Source: Nitrospinaceae bacterium
GTDB taxonomy: Bacteria; Nitrospinota; Nitrospinia; Nitrospinales; VA-1
Direction: 5' to 3'
DNA: 64,000 nt
Assembly (NCBI GenBank): GCA_029261595.1
Contig: JAJDAZ010000006.1
Coordinates: forward strand, 1 to 64,000
The notes beneath the pieces are model-generated. The model was not told the origin of the DNA. It saw only the letters and a program-made list of their open reading frames with translations, and searched no databases. Every line of letters begins with the position of its first letter. Position 1 is the stretch's first letter. Position numbers and translations under genes: made by a program. Positions 35,953 through 44,668 of the stretch are shown here, one piece after another.

Positions 35953-36516
35953 CTAGCCCAGTTGATTCAATTTACTGTAGTGAAAATCGACTTTTTTCTT
36001 TTTCTTTCCCTTCTCCTCAAGTGTTCTGATTTTGCATAGAAACTGGGCGCCGTGTCGTCCTGTATAAGGCCAGGTCACTTCCAGGTATTTTGGGAATCGG
36101 GTTTTTTTATCGATGACGGCGGACTCGACTTGTTCGCAAGTAAGATTGAGAGCCTTGCGCAGGTCAGCCCCGGTAAGAAGCGTGCGGTCCATCTTTGTGT
36201 CTTTAAGGTCCGCTTCATCCAGACAGGCGTGGCTCAGGTCTGCTTCCTTTAAATCCGCTTCGCATAAGTTGGCCCCACTGAGGTTGGCATCGCTGAGATT
36301 TGCGAAACACAACGTGGCCTTGTTGAGGTTGGCCCCGGTTAAATCGGCGTATTGGAGCCGGGCTTCCGTCAGGCCGCATCCGGTCAGATTGGCCTCCACA
36401 AGATTTCCCCTTCTCAAGTCGGCAGAGCTCAGGTCGGCTCCGCTGAACTCCGAGCCTTGAAGTTCCTTCTTGGACGCTTCCGCCCGTTCTTTATCCGTTA
36501 ATTCTTGATCAGACAT
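35953..36516 (-). CDS. Pentapeptide-repeat protein 2
   Basis: The 187-residue protein has a charged start (MSDQELTDKERAEASKKELQ), then about 18 pentapeptide units. The conserved cap LTCEQVESAVIDKKTRFPKYLEVTW follows, with a basic tail (EEKGKKKKKVDFHYSK) absent from its paralogues. The AGAGGA ribosome-binding site supports the ATG at 36516. It lies in tandem with paralogues on both sides. Confidence 0.93.
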   Translation of the reverse strand: MSDQELTDKERAEASKKELQGSEFSGADLSSADLRRGNLVEANLTGCGLTEARLQYADLTGANLNKATLCFANLSDANLSGANLCEADLKEADLSHACLDEADLKDTKMDRTLLTGADLRKALNLTCEQVESAVIDKKTRFPKYLEVTWPYTGRHGAQFLCKIRTLEEKGKKKKKVDFHYSKLNQLG

Positions 36517-36643
36517 AAATCCTCTTAATTATTTAAACCCGTCGGCATGATGGATTGATTTTTGTTGAATGGCTTGAAAAATTGCATCTATAAGATAACC
36601 CCAAACGGATGGATATTCCAGCCGGGATTCCGAAGCGGCCTTG

Positions 36644-37114
36644 TTATGAATTGAATTTGCATGTGAATGTGTTGTCCTGTTCCCAGGAAACTTCCAGGTA
36701 GTCCGGGAAGTTGGTGTTTTTGTCGATGTAGGCGTCGTCGATTTGCTCACAGGTCAGGTTTTTCACTTCGCTCAGGTTGGCGCCGTCCAGATGGGCTTCC
36801 AAAAGTTCCGCATCCTCCAGATTGGCCCCTTGCAGATCGGCCTCAATCAGGTAGGCGTCTGTGAGGTTGGCCCCGCTGAGGTTGGCGCTTTTCAGGTCGG
36901 CCTGGGTCAATACGGCCCTCGATAAGTCGGCGTTGCTCAAGTCGGCATCCACCAGATTGGCCTGGATGAGGTAGGTATCGCTGAGATCCGCGTCACTGAG
37001 ATCCGCACTGCTGAGCTTGGCCTTGATGAGCTTGGCGTCACTGAGGTCAGCGCCGCTTAAGTTGTCCTTGGACTTTTCAACTTCAATACGTTTTAATATC
37101 CAATCTTCCAGCAT
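36644..37114 (-). CDS. Pentapeptide-repeat protein 3
   Basis: The 156-residue protein begins MLEDWILKRIEVEKSKDNL and has about 20 A(D/N)L-type repeats. It ends with the shared cap LTCEQIDDAYIDKNTNFPDYLEVSW. AGGAAA precedes the ATG. It is the first of the three tandem paralogues in the direction of transcription. The spacers of about 130 and 85 nt could allow co-transcription. Confidence 0.93.
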   Translation of the reverse strand: MLEDWILKRIEVEKSKDNLSGADLSDAKLIKAKLSSADLSDADLSDTYLIQANLVDADLSNADLSRAVLTQADLKSANLSGANLTDAYLIEADLQGANLEDAELLEAHLDGANLSEVKNLTCEQIDDAYIDKNTNFPDYLEVSWEQDNTFTCKFNS

Positions 37115-37244
37115 CGAAATTTTCCTGTAATATAGCGAAAGAGTATTGGAATGAACCGCAAAACCGCATTGGCATTGCCCTTTCCAATCCCCTGAATTTT
37201 AAAATGTCGATTGCAAAAAGTCCATACCCAATAAGGATGATAAT

Positions 37245-37454
37245 ATGATAAAAGAATCCTGTTTCAAGGTCCGGGGTCGAATCAAGAATGAAGACCCTGA
37301 AATCGACGAAGACTTCAGCATATTTGTCAAAGCAATCGATGATAGACACGCGGTGCTTAAAATAAAGGAATATCTCAGGACCCAGGGTCCTTCGTCAGGC
37401 GGAAAAATGCTGGGCCGGATCATTGTGGAAGGGGTGTCCGAAAAACAATTTTAA
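37245..37454 (+). CDS. Small hypothetical protein (69 aa)
   Basis: I do not recognise this soluble protein. It has an alternating acidic/basic pattern (EDPEIDEDFSIFVKAIDDRHAVLKIKEYLRTQG) and could form a small alpha/beta fold. AAGGAT precedes the ATG. It is divergent from the pentapeptide genes with about 130 nt between them. Confidence 0.65.
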   Translation: MIKESCFKVRGRIKNEDPEIDEDFSIFVKAIDDRHAVLKIKEYLRTQGPSSGGKMLGRIIVEGVSEKQF

Positions 37455-37527
37455 AGATCCCCAGGGCGAACGGACTCATAAAATCGGGAGCCCGAGGGAC
37501 GCTGATTTTCAAGAAATATCCATCCAA

Positions 37528-37953
37528 TCAAATGGTTTTTTTGTAGATGGAAACCGGCGTGGAGGGGAAACCGGGGTGTTCCTGCTTGTCAGGGGTTGAG
37601 CTTCTTTTTTCGGGAGTGATGGCTTTTGGCTGTTTGGTTTTTTCAGCAGAAGTAATTTTACTCAGTTCACCATTTTTTCTGGAAGGCTGGTTATCGTGGT
37701 GGATCAATTTGTCATCGAAATAGTCCATCCAGTTGTTGAGTTCGTTGAGCGTTTGGGTCTGGCTTTGCAAAAGATGGTTTTGACGTTTTAGTTCTATATA
37801 ACATCGGTCGATAATTTTTTTGCAGGAATAGACCAGTGCCGGGAGCACAACAAAAATCACGATAAACGCGACAATTTCCACAACGCTCCCTAAACTTTCT
37901 AACATGGGAGCGAGTTTAGCGATGAAAGAATTTGGTGGGTTATTCAAAATCAT
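37528..37953 (-). CDS. Hypothetical single-pass membrane protein (141 aa)
   Basis: Residues 22-44 form one strong hydrophobic helix (VVEIVAFIVIFVVLPALVYS). A coiled-coil-like stretch (ELKRQNHLLQSQTQTLNELNNW) follows, then a long hydrophilic tail rich in Lys, Pro and Ser. The layout suggests a membrane anchor with a cytoplasmic tail. No family was recognised. Confidence 0.65.
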   Translation of the reverse strand: MILNNPPNSFIAKLAPMLESLGSVVEIVAFIVIFVVLPALVYSCKKIIDRCYIELKRQNHLLQSQTQTLNELNNWMDYFDDKLIHHDNQPSRKNGELSKITSAEKTKQPKAITPEKRSSTPDKQEHPGFPSTPVSIYKKTI

Positions 37954-38097
37954 TTACCTCTTGCAGTCCCGGTCATAAGAACGGGACGGTGTCCTGCTGG
38001 TTCAATAGCCATTTGTATAGGATTCCGCTTTAATTTATCGTTAATTTCAAATTCTGTCAATTTCTTTACCACAGACTTTCCGGCTATTTAGAATATT

Positions 38098-39048
38098 ATG
38101 AGAATCATCAGCTTATTGCCATCGGCAACAGAAATCGTCTGCCAACTGGGTCTGGAAGACCATTTGGTCGGGGTTTCTCATGAGTGCGATTATCCCGCCT
38201 CGGTGAATAAACTTCCCCGGCTGACCTTCTCCGGAGTCAATCATCGTGCCAGGAGCGGAGACATTCATCAGTCCGTTGAGGAAATTCTCAAAAATTCGAT
38301 TTCAGTTTACGATCTTGACTTACAGTTACTTAAATCATTAGACCCGGACTTCATCCTCACTCAGGACTTGTGTGATGTCTGCGCGGTCTCCTTCCAACAG
38401 GTCGAGCAGGCCTGCGAGCAGGAACTGGGAAAGAAGGCTCAAATCATTTCTCTTAAGCCGGGTTCGTTACCGGACATCTGGAAGGACCTGGAGCAGGTGG
38501 CGAAGGTCCTCAAGGCAACAGAATCCTATCTCTGTTTCAAGAGCGAGGTGGACCGTAAAATTTCCTACATTCAGTGGTCCATTCCAGAGGGTCCCGAATT
38601 CCGTAAAAATATTTTAACGGTGGAATGGCTGGACCCGATATTTGTGGGAGGTTTGTGGGTTCCCGAAATGATAGAAATTGTTAAGGGCAATTTCCTGCTG
38701 GCGAAACCGGGTCAAAAGGCCTGGCAGGTCACCCGTGAAGCTCTCAAGGACATCGAACCCGATGTGGTGATTTTTAAACCCTGTGGGTTCAAGCTGGAAC
38801 AAACCCTGAAGGAAATGGACTTGATAAAAAATATCTTTCCCTGGAATAAATGGCCCGCTCTTAAAAATTCGGGAGTTTATCTGGTGGATGGAAATGCTTT
38901 TTTTAATCGCCCCGGACCCCGTATCTTGGATTCCCTGGAAATTCTGGCATATTGTACCCATCCCGGCTTGTTTCCAGAGTTCCGCGAAAGGTATAAAAGT
39001 GCTGTGATAAAGATAGAGCCGGATTTTAGTTTCACCCAATCCAACTAA
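38098..39048 (+). CDS. Cobalamin-binding protein (BtuF-like) without signal peptide
   Basis: The 316-residue protein starts MRIISLLPSATEIVCQLGLEDHLVGVSHECDYP, the signature of the BtuF-like periplasmic-binding family. DPDFILTQDLCDVCAVS and KPGSLPDIWKDLEQVAKVL support the assignment. Unlike true BtuF it begins directly with the first beta-strand and has no Sec signal, a form common in many bacteria. It may act in the cytoplasm or bind another corrinoid-like ligand. It is followed 2 nt later by the lipid-kinase-like gene. Confidence 0.85.
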   Translation: MRIISLLPSATEIVCQLGLEDHLVGVSHECDYPASVNKLPRLTFSGVNHRARSGDIHQSVEEILKNSISVYDLDLQLLKSLDPDFILTQDLCDVCAVSFQQVEQACEQELGKKAQIISLKPGSLPDIWKDLEQVAKVLKATESYLCFKSEVDRKISYIQWSIPEGPEFRKNILTVEWLDPIFVGGLWVPEMIEIVKGNFLLAKPGQKAWQVTREALKDIEPDVVIFKPCGFKLEQTLKEMDLIKNIFPWNKWPALKNSGVYLVDGNAFFNRPGPRILDSLEILAYCTHPGLFPEFRERYKSAVIKIEPDFSFTQSN

Positions 39049-39050
39049 CC

Positions 39051-39986
39051 ATGCAAAACCCATCTGAAAAAATTGAGGAAACCGAAACCCCGCGCCAGAA
39101 GGTGCTGGTGGTTTACAATCCCATCGCCGGGTCGCGGTCATCTCTGCTTGCGAAAACGTTAAAAAAACTGGAAACGTTGGGCGTGCAGGTCGCCCTGCGT
39201 GAAACCAGAGGTCCGGGCGACGGCGAAACCCTGTGCAGGGAGGCCCTCGGACAGGAATCCTATTCTGCGGTGGTGGCGGCAGGCGGCGACGGCACCATCA
39301 ACGAAGTGGCCAACGGATTATGGGGAGCGGAAACGCCCCTCGGTATCATTCCCCTGGGAACGGTCAATCTTCTGGCGATGGAAATGGGTCTTCATAAAGA
39401 CCCGGAACAGGTGGCCCGGACCATAGCTTTTAGTCCCGCCCGACCAATAAATGTCGGATTGGTGAATGAGCGTGTTTTCCTTTTAATGGTGGGGGCGGGT
39501 TTTGATGGCCGGGTGGTGGCCGGGGTTTCCTCCAGCCTGAAAAACATTATCGGCAAGGGGGCCTATGCGGTGGCCGGGCTGGCTGAGATTTGTTTCAATT
39601 CTCCCGCCAAGCTTATCGTTGAGGTTGATGGTTCGGAATACGAAGCGGCGTGGGCGGTGGTTTCCAATAGTTCTCTTTATGGAGGCAGATTTGCGCTGGC
39701 ACCTTCTGCAAATCTGCAATCGCCAGGCTTTACGGTTTCCCTCATCCCCGGTAAAACCCAAAGTGGCCTCATCAGCGGCCTGACGGCGGTTTGGCGGGAC
39801 CGAAAAGCCCAAAAGGGCTGGAAACAATTGCACTCGGTGACCCGTATCACCCTAAGGTCGGTCCAAAACGAACCCGCCCAAATGGATGGCGATTATTTTG
39901 CCCGCTTACCGCTGACCATCACTCAGGCTCCGCAGTCCATTGATCTCATCATGCCCCAGCGTCACGCTGATGCTTTGATGCGGTAA
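39051..39986 (+). CDS. Diacylglycerol kinase-like lipid kinase (YegS/DagK family)
   Basis: This enzyme is expected to phosphorylate a lipid or sphingoid substrate. In 311 residues it has VVYNPIAGSR, then AAGGDGTINEVANGL (nucleotide-binding GGDGT), LGIIPLGTVNLLAMEMGL and a C-terminal QMDGDYF. All are characteristic of the DAGK catalytic family. It starts 2 nt after the BtuF-like gene, so co-expression is likely. Its 3' end overlaps a minus-strand gene by 25 nt. Confidence 0.92.
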   Translation: MQNPSEKIEETETPRQKVLVVYNPIAGSRSSLLAKTLKKLETLGVQVALRETRGPGDGETLCREALGQESYSAVVAAGGDGTINEVANGLWGAETPLGIIPLGTVNLLAMEMGLHKDPEQVARTIAFSPARPINVGLVNERVFLLMVGAGFDGRVVAGVSSSLKNIIGKGAYAVAGLAEICFNSPAKLIVEVDGSEYEAAWAVVSNSSLYGGRFALAPSANLQSPGFTVSLIPGKTQSGLISGLTAVWRDRKAQKGWKQLHSVTRITLRSVQNEPAQMDGDYFARLPLTITQAPQSIDLIMPQRHADALMR

Positions 39987-40186
39987 AAATAGTCGCCCAA
40001 TTTAAAGGCACTGCCGTTACGCACGACGCCGAGAAAGGTTTTTATCTTTCCTTCCGAAAGGCCGGCCAGAACCTTATTGAAGACTTCCTCCTGACTGACC
40101 TCCTCCCAAAAAGAGTTGTCCGCCGACTTTTCGATTGAGAAATCTTCAATGCTCTCCATTTCAATATGGAATTGATCTTCCACCAT
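39962..40186 (-). CDS. Small hypothetical protein (74 aa)
   Basis: The product begins MVEDQFHIEMESIEDFSIEK and contains FWEEVSQEEVFNKVLAGLSEGKI, an acidic helical protein. The ATG at 40186 has AAAGGTGG just upstream on its strand. The frame extends further but without a better start. Its 3' end overlaps the convergent lipid-kinase-like gene by 25 nt. No family was recognised. Confidence 0.6.
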   Translation of the reverse strand: MVEDQFHIEMESIEDFSIEKSADNSFWEEVSQEEVFNKVLAGLSEGKIKTFLGVVRNGSAFKLGDYFYRIKASA

Positions 40187-40413
40187 GAGCCACCTTTTGA
40201 AAAAAAAGTTAAAGTTGCCTTCCTTAATAATGAAGGATACACGGATATAGGTAAAAATCAATTATCCGCAGGGCTTATTCCGATATTTGCGCTGTTTGGG
40301 CGTTTCCCCGTTGTCAAGCCTGATAGGGTTTGATATTTTGAATCCTCGCTCCCCTTGACTTTTACTCGGTCCCAAGGGGCTACAGGGGGCAGAATTGTTT
40401 TGACGGAGTGTTT

Positions 40414-41214
40414 ATGGTTCTCGTGATTGATGTTGGAAATTCCCACAATGTGATCGGGTTGTTTTCCAATGAAAAACTATTGACCCACTGGCGGATTCGT
40501 ACCGAGTGGAACCGGACGGCGGATGAGTACTGGGTCCTGATCAAAGAATTTATCGTCTTGAACAAGGTGGATACGGAAACCATAGACGACATCGTGATCG
40601 CCTGCGTCGTGCCTCCCCTGGTTCCCATATTGAAGGAAATGGCAAGGAAGTATTTCGACTGCGACCCCCTCATCGTCGGGCCGGGAATCAAAACGGGGAT
40701 ATCGATCCTGTATCGCAACCCGGCGGAAGTGGGAGCCGACCGGATCGTCAATTCCGTTGCCGCTTTTGAGAAGTATGGCGGACCGATCATCATCGTCGAT
40801 TTCGGCACGGCCACGACCTTCGACGCCGTTTCGCAAAAAGGGCAATATTTAGGCGGCGTCATTTTTCCTGGTGTGCAGATTTCTATGGAGGCCTTGTTCA
40901 AGAACGCGGCCAAACTCCCGAGAGTGGAATTGATCGTGCCCGATCAGGTGATCGGACGGTCCACCATTGAAAGCATTCAGTCCGGCGCGGTGCATGGATT
41001 TGTCGGGATGATCGATGCCATTGTGCAGAAGTTCCGCGCCGAACTGGGAAAAAAATCCCAGGTGATTGCGACGGGGGGGATAGTGGATTGGGTGGCTTCC
41101 CAGACCGAATCCATCGACATCATCGACCCCTTCCTCACTCTGGAAGGACTGAGAATTATTTACGAGAAAAACAGGGACCCCGGTCCGCCGGAATCTCAAA
41201 CCAAAAATGATTGA
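40414..41214 (+). CDS. coaX: Type III pantothenate kinase
   Basis: CoaX phosphorylates pantothenate in coenzyme A synthesis and is insensitive to CoA feedback. The 266-residue protein has VIDVGNSHNVIGLF (phosphate 1), GADRIVNSVAAFEKYG, DFGTATTFDAVSQKGQYLGGVIFPG and ATGGIVDWVA, the ASKHA-fold motifs of this type. The ATG at 40414 follows GGAG at about 6 nt; a GTG two codons upstream is also possible. Confidence 0.95.
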   Translation: MVLVIDVGNSHNVIGLFSNEKLLTHWRIRTEWNRTADEYWVLIKEFIVLNKVDTETIDDIVIACVVPPLVPILKEMARKYFDCDPLIVGPGIKTGISILYRNPAEVGADRIVNSVAAFEKYGGPIIIVDFGTATTFDAVSQKGQYLGGVIFPGVQISMEALFKNAAKLPRVELIVPDQVIGRSTIESIQSGAVHGFVGMIDAIVQKFRAELGKKSQVIATGGIVDWVASQTESIDIIDPFLTLEGLRIIYEKNRDPGPPESQTKND

Positions 41215-41252
41215 CGCCTGTTCGGGTTGCTGGAACCCGGCCCTGTTCCCGC

Positions 41253-41501
41253 TTATTTTTTTATAATGGGCTTTACCTTTTTGATGAACAGACGGACCAT
41301 TCGATGGTCATCATCTATGTCGGATATCTTATAGCCCTTGGATTTTGCCCAGGTTTTAAAAGCGTCCGTAAAGTTTTTTTTGCGATCCAGAATGATCTCC
41401 AGAGCTCCGTTAATTTTGATGTCGGAAAATGCTTTTGACGTTTCCTGAAACGCATTGAAAAATGAAAGGCCCCGTATATCCAGAGTTTTGAACATGACCA
41501 T
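41253..41501 (-). CDS. TusA-like protein lacking the catalytic cysteine
   Basis: The 82-residue protein follows the TusA/SirA fold pattern. LDIRGLSFFNAFQETSKAF is in place of LDxRGLxCPxP, then GALEIILDR, DAFKTWAKSKGYKI and a final beta-strand. The cysteine that carries persulfide in TusA is replaced in SFFNAF, so classical sulfur transfer is not expected. This may be a divergent regulatory or structural relative. It lies alone between coaX and the LRR cluster. Confidence 0.7.
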   Translation of the reverse strand: MVMFKTLDIRGLSFFNAFQETSKAFSDIKINGALEIILDRKKNFTDAFKTWAKSKGYKISDIDDDHRMVRLFIKKVKPIIKK

Positions 41502-41772
41502 TGCGAATATCCTTCCTTTTGATCTGCAATTATTGGTTTTTCAGTTGCTTTATGCACTGAAAAGATGAATCATTGTAAAAAAAACAAAATTAAAATTTTG
41601 TTAACTTGCGATTAAATTTTGTTAATTTTTCGTTCACAATACCGATACCAGGAAGCTTGAAAAACTTGGTTTTTCTTTTAACAGTTTGAAACTGTAGGCC
41701 AATTCAGGCGTTAAAATCCAGTGAGAGGACTTTTTAATATATATCCCTCTTTTAAAAATTCAGGAGTTGTCG

Positions 41773-42708
41773 ATGGGAATTATTCGCGGCGGGGACGCTG
41801 AGTACAGTGATGACGGGCCGACCTTTGAGGAAAAAGCCGTCAAATGGGAAGAAACCATAGAGACTTGCCTAAAGGAAGATCCTTCCACATTAAAGTTAAC
41901 CGGGAAGTATCTGTCCCTTGATGAAGTTCAAATTATTTCACGGTCGGATCAGGTAAAAGCCATCAAAACTCTGGACCTGTCTGACAACCAGATCAACGAT
42001 GAGGGGTTGAAGACGTTGTTTGAATCGGAAAACCTGGCCGGATTGGAAGAGCTACATCTGGGCGTCAATTACATCACCGACCAGGGGTTGCTGGATGTGG
42101 CAGGTGCCGGGGGAGTGGCCCTGAACAATCTGAAGGTGCTGGTCCTGTCGGATAACAAGTTGACGGACGCCTCGGTTTCCGAAATGGTCAAATCCAATAA
42201 CTTCCAGAAGTTGGAGCACCTGGATGTGGGATGGAATGAAATCGGCAATGGAACCGTCAAGGCTCTGGGCGAAACCGGGCAAATGGCCAGTCTCAAAAAA
42301 ATCGAACTGGAGCGCGGTTATATCGACGGCGAAGGCATCAACGAGTTCGTCAAGGGAAGCGTGATTGAGCGGCTGGAGGAGTTGAACCTGTCCGCCAATA
42401 AATTGCGCGACGCGGACGTTAAAGTTCTGGCCGCAACGCTAAAACTTTCCTCATTGCGCGTGCTCAGGTTATCGCAGAATTTGATCGGCGATGCGGGGGC
42501 GCAGGCGATCGCCGAATCGACCACGCTTGGCAACCTGACCCATTTATACATTGGCCGCAATCCTTTAGGAAATGCAGGAGGCCAGGCCCTCACCGAAACC
42601 AAAACTCTAAAAAACCTGAAAGTCCTGATGCTGAGGGAAGGCGTGGAAACCACGCCGGACCTGGTGAACTACTCGCGCCCGGAACTGCTTCGCCCGGAAG
42701 ATCCTTAG
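41773..42708 (+). CDS. Leucine-rich repeat protein 1 (ribonuclease-inhibitor type)
   Basis: The 311-residue protein has a 50-residue N-terminal part and about eight LRRs of roughly 28 residues. Examples are IKTLDLSDNQINDEGLKTL, LEELHLGVNYITDQGLLDV and LRVLRLSQNLIGDAGAQAI. This RI-like spacing forms a curved alpha/beta solenoid used for protein binding. It has no signal peptide. AGGAG precedes the ATG at 41773. A second LRR gene (42719) runs convergently 10 nt away and a third lies at 44669. Confidence 0.92.
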   Translation: MGIIRGGDAEYSDDGPTFEEKAVKWEETIETCLKEDPSTLKLTGKYLSLDEVQIISRSDQVKAIKTLDLSDNQINDEGLKTLFESENLAGLEELHLGVNYITDQGLLDVAGAGGVALNNLKVLVLSDNKLTDASVSEMVKSNNFQKLEHLDVGWNEIGNGTVKALGETGQMASLKKIELERGYIDGEGINEFVKGSVIERLEELNLSANKLRDADVKVLAATLKLSSLRVLRLSQNLIGDAGAQAIAESTTLGNLTHLYIGRNPLGNAGGQALTETKTLKNLKVLMLREGVETTPDLVNYSRPELLRPEDP

Positions 42709-42718
42709 GGGGGATGGA

Positions 42719-43381
42719 TCAAAAAACTTTTAGGGTTTCCAATTGGGTGAGTTTTTTAGATTCCTTCAGGGCTTTTTTCGCTTCATCGGTTTTGATACGG
42801 TTGCCTCCCAGGTGGAGGTAGGTCAGGTTGGCCAGCGCATCCGAATCGGCGATTGCCAGCGCCCCTTCGTCTCCCGCACGATTGTCCACCATGTTGAGGG
42901 AAGTCAACTTGGTAAACACAGGGGACTCTGCCAGCGCAATTGCCCCTTCAGCGGTGATGCCGTTGCATTCCAGATTCAATACTTTTACTTCCGAGAATTT
43001 TTCCGATTGGGCAATCAGTTTGAGACCTTCATCGCCCAGATGATTGGACCCTAAATGCAGGTAAGTTATTTTAGGAAGAAAAGGGGACTCGGTCAGGATT
43101 CTAGTGCCTTCTGGGCCGAGATGATTGTGTGTGAGAATCAGGGTTTTGATCTTTTTTATCGGTTCAAAATTTGCGATCAAAGTGGCCAGTTCTATCCCGT
43201 GCTCGGCGGTGGCCTGTCTTTTCTGGGTGAAGAGAAAGCTGTCCTGGATTTTTAGAACCGTATTGTCCTTTATGGCTTCAAAAATGATTTTTTCCCCAAG
43301 GGAAAGTTCTCCCTTGGTATCGCCATAATTTTCCCCGTCGTTGACCAGGGCTTCCCAGTTAATCGTTTGTGGTTTCTTCAT
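42719..43381 (-). CDS. Leucine-rich repeat protein 2
   Basis: The 220-residue protein has about five RI-type LRRs (IKTLILTHNHLGPEGTRIL, ITYLHLGSNHLGDEGLKLI, LTSLNMVDNRAGDEGALAI). The N-terminal cap (INWEALVNDGENYGDTKGELSLGEKI) resembles the corresponding part of LRR proteins 1 and 3. It is cytoplasmic by appearance and convergent with LRR 1. On the same strand, the Hcp-like lipoprotein gene lies 14 nt upstream. Confidence 0.92.
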   Translation of the reverse strand: MKKPQTINWEALVNDGENYGDTKGELSLGEKIIFEAIKDNTVLKIQDSFLFTQKRQATAEHGIELATLIANFEPIKKIKTLILTHNHLGPEGTRILTESPFLPKITYLHLGSNHLGDEGLKLIAQSEKFSEVKVLNLECNGITAEGAIALAESPVFTKLTSLNMVDNRAGDEGALAIADSDALANLTYLHLGGNRIKTDEAKKALKESKKLTQLETLKVF

Positions 43382-43395
43382 CAGGATTCAGTGTT

Positions 43396-43863
43396 TTACC
43401 TGCTTATTCTTTCAAAATTACTGCATGCAACAGCATTTCCCAAGTCGCAGGATTTTTTCCAATATTTTTTAGCCGCAGATTGTCGGCCTTCCCGATACTT
43501 CAACTGGCCCAGGTTGAAACAGGCCCTGTCGGATTTTGCATCGCACCCCTTGGCGTATAGCTTGGCGGCCTTTTTCCATTCCGGGCTGTATTGCTTACCC
43601 GTCATTTGAATCAAGATACCGGCATGGGTGCACCCTGTAAAGTAGTCTTTGTCGCAGGCTTTCAGATGATATACGATGGAATTTTTATTATCCATTTCCA
43701 CCGTTCGGTATCTTTCACCGATTTTAAAGCAGGCCGTTCCATTTCCCCCTTCGCAGGCATCTTTAAGCGCCTTGGTTTCCGGGGCATCTTCCGCCCAAAC
43801 AGCGCACGAGGTGAGGAAAAAAATTCCAACCGTCAATACCATCAATTGCATTAATTTTTTCAC
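43396..43863 (-). CDS. Sel1-repeat / Hcp-like cysteine-rich lipoprotein
   Basis: The signal peptide ends in LTSC with Cys20 as lipid-attachment site. The mature protein has about three Sel1-like repeats in the ACxxGNGxACFxxGxxY style of Helicobacter cysteine-rich proteins (ACEGGNGTACFKIG, CDAKSDRACFNLG, SCDLGNAVACSNF). Paired cysteines in each repeat probably form disulfides. It is the outermost gene of a minus-strand pair with LRR 2. Confidence 0.85.
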   Translation of the reverse strand: MKKLMQLMVLTVGIFFLTSCAVWAEDAPETKALKDACEGGNGTACFKIGERYRTVEMDNKNSIVYHLKACDKDYFTGCTHAGILIQMTGKQYSPEWKKAAKLYAKGCDAKSDRACFNLGQLKYREGRQSAAKKYWKKSCDLGNAVACSNFERISR

Positions 43864-44145
43864 AATAAGATCCTTTCAAAAAAGGGTTTGGGATTATCAG
43901 GGTCGAAATCAATTTCCGATGGATTATCAAAATTATAGCATAACCCAACCTCACTGGCATTTGTCTATATATAATGAAAGCCGGACCATGTTTCGTTTGC
44001 ATCCCGTAACATTATATTCTAACCTGCTGAAAATCAAATCGTCCATTTGAAGCTGATCTGACAGTGTTTTTATACCGGGTGAGGCCGTTAATCGACGTCG
44101 GTTTTTACCTGAAAACTTATTATAGGCTCAGGGAAGTTTCTTGTT

Positions 44146-44667
44146 ATGAATATTGTGTTGCTGGGTTACCGGGGAACAGGGAAGTCTGTCATCTCGAGAA
44201 TCCTTGCTCAAAAATTAAAAAGAAAATTGATTTCGACAGACAAAGAAATTGCCCAATCAGCAGGGATGTCCATACCCCAAATTGTAGGAAAATGGGGTTG
44301 GCCTCGTTTCCGGGAGATCGAATCTCGAATCATTCGGGAAGTGGCGGCGAGGGAACGGGAGGCGGTGATTGATTGCGGCGGCGGAGTCGTTCTCGATGAT
44401 CAAAATATTGCGTGTTTGAAGGAACATGGCAGGGCGGCCCTTTTGCGGGCCGGTCTGCAAACGCTCATGCAACGGATTAAGAACGACCCGAATCGCCCTC
44501 TCCTTAAGGAAGGGTTATCATTTGAGGAAGAGCAAAAAGTGATCCTCCAAGAGCGGGAACCCAAATATTTATCAGCCGCAGACATGATTTGCGACACGAC
44601 TTCCAAAAAACCTCAGGCAACCGCTCGGGAAATCATTGAATTCTTCCAAAAGAAAGAATGGGCCTGA
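44146..44667 (+). CDS. aroK: Shikimate kinase
   Basis: AroK phosphorylates shikimate at C3 in aromatic amino-acid synthesis. The 173-residue protein has Walker A GYRGTGKSVI, the shikimate-binding Asp/Arg region STDKEIAQSAGMS, FREIESRII, DCGGGVVLD and the LID-region RPLLKEG. The downstream LRR 3 gene starts 2 nt after its stop, an unusual pairing of a housekeeping gene with a solenoid protein. Confidence 0.95.
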   Translation: MNIVLLGYRGTGKSVISRILAQKLKRKLISTDKEIAQSAGMSIPQIVGKWGWPRFREIESRIIREVAAREREAVIDCGGGVVLDDQNIACLKEHGRAALLRAGLQTLMQRIKNDPNRPLLKEGLSFEEEQKVILQEREPKYLSAADMICDTTSKKPQATAREIIEFFQKKEWA

Positions 44668-44668
44668 A

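Noticed and set aside
35355-36460. Plus-strand frames with repetitive Ala/Arg/Leu translations opposite the pentapeptide genes
   Set aside because: They are mirror images of the pentapeptide-repeat codons and have no independent support.
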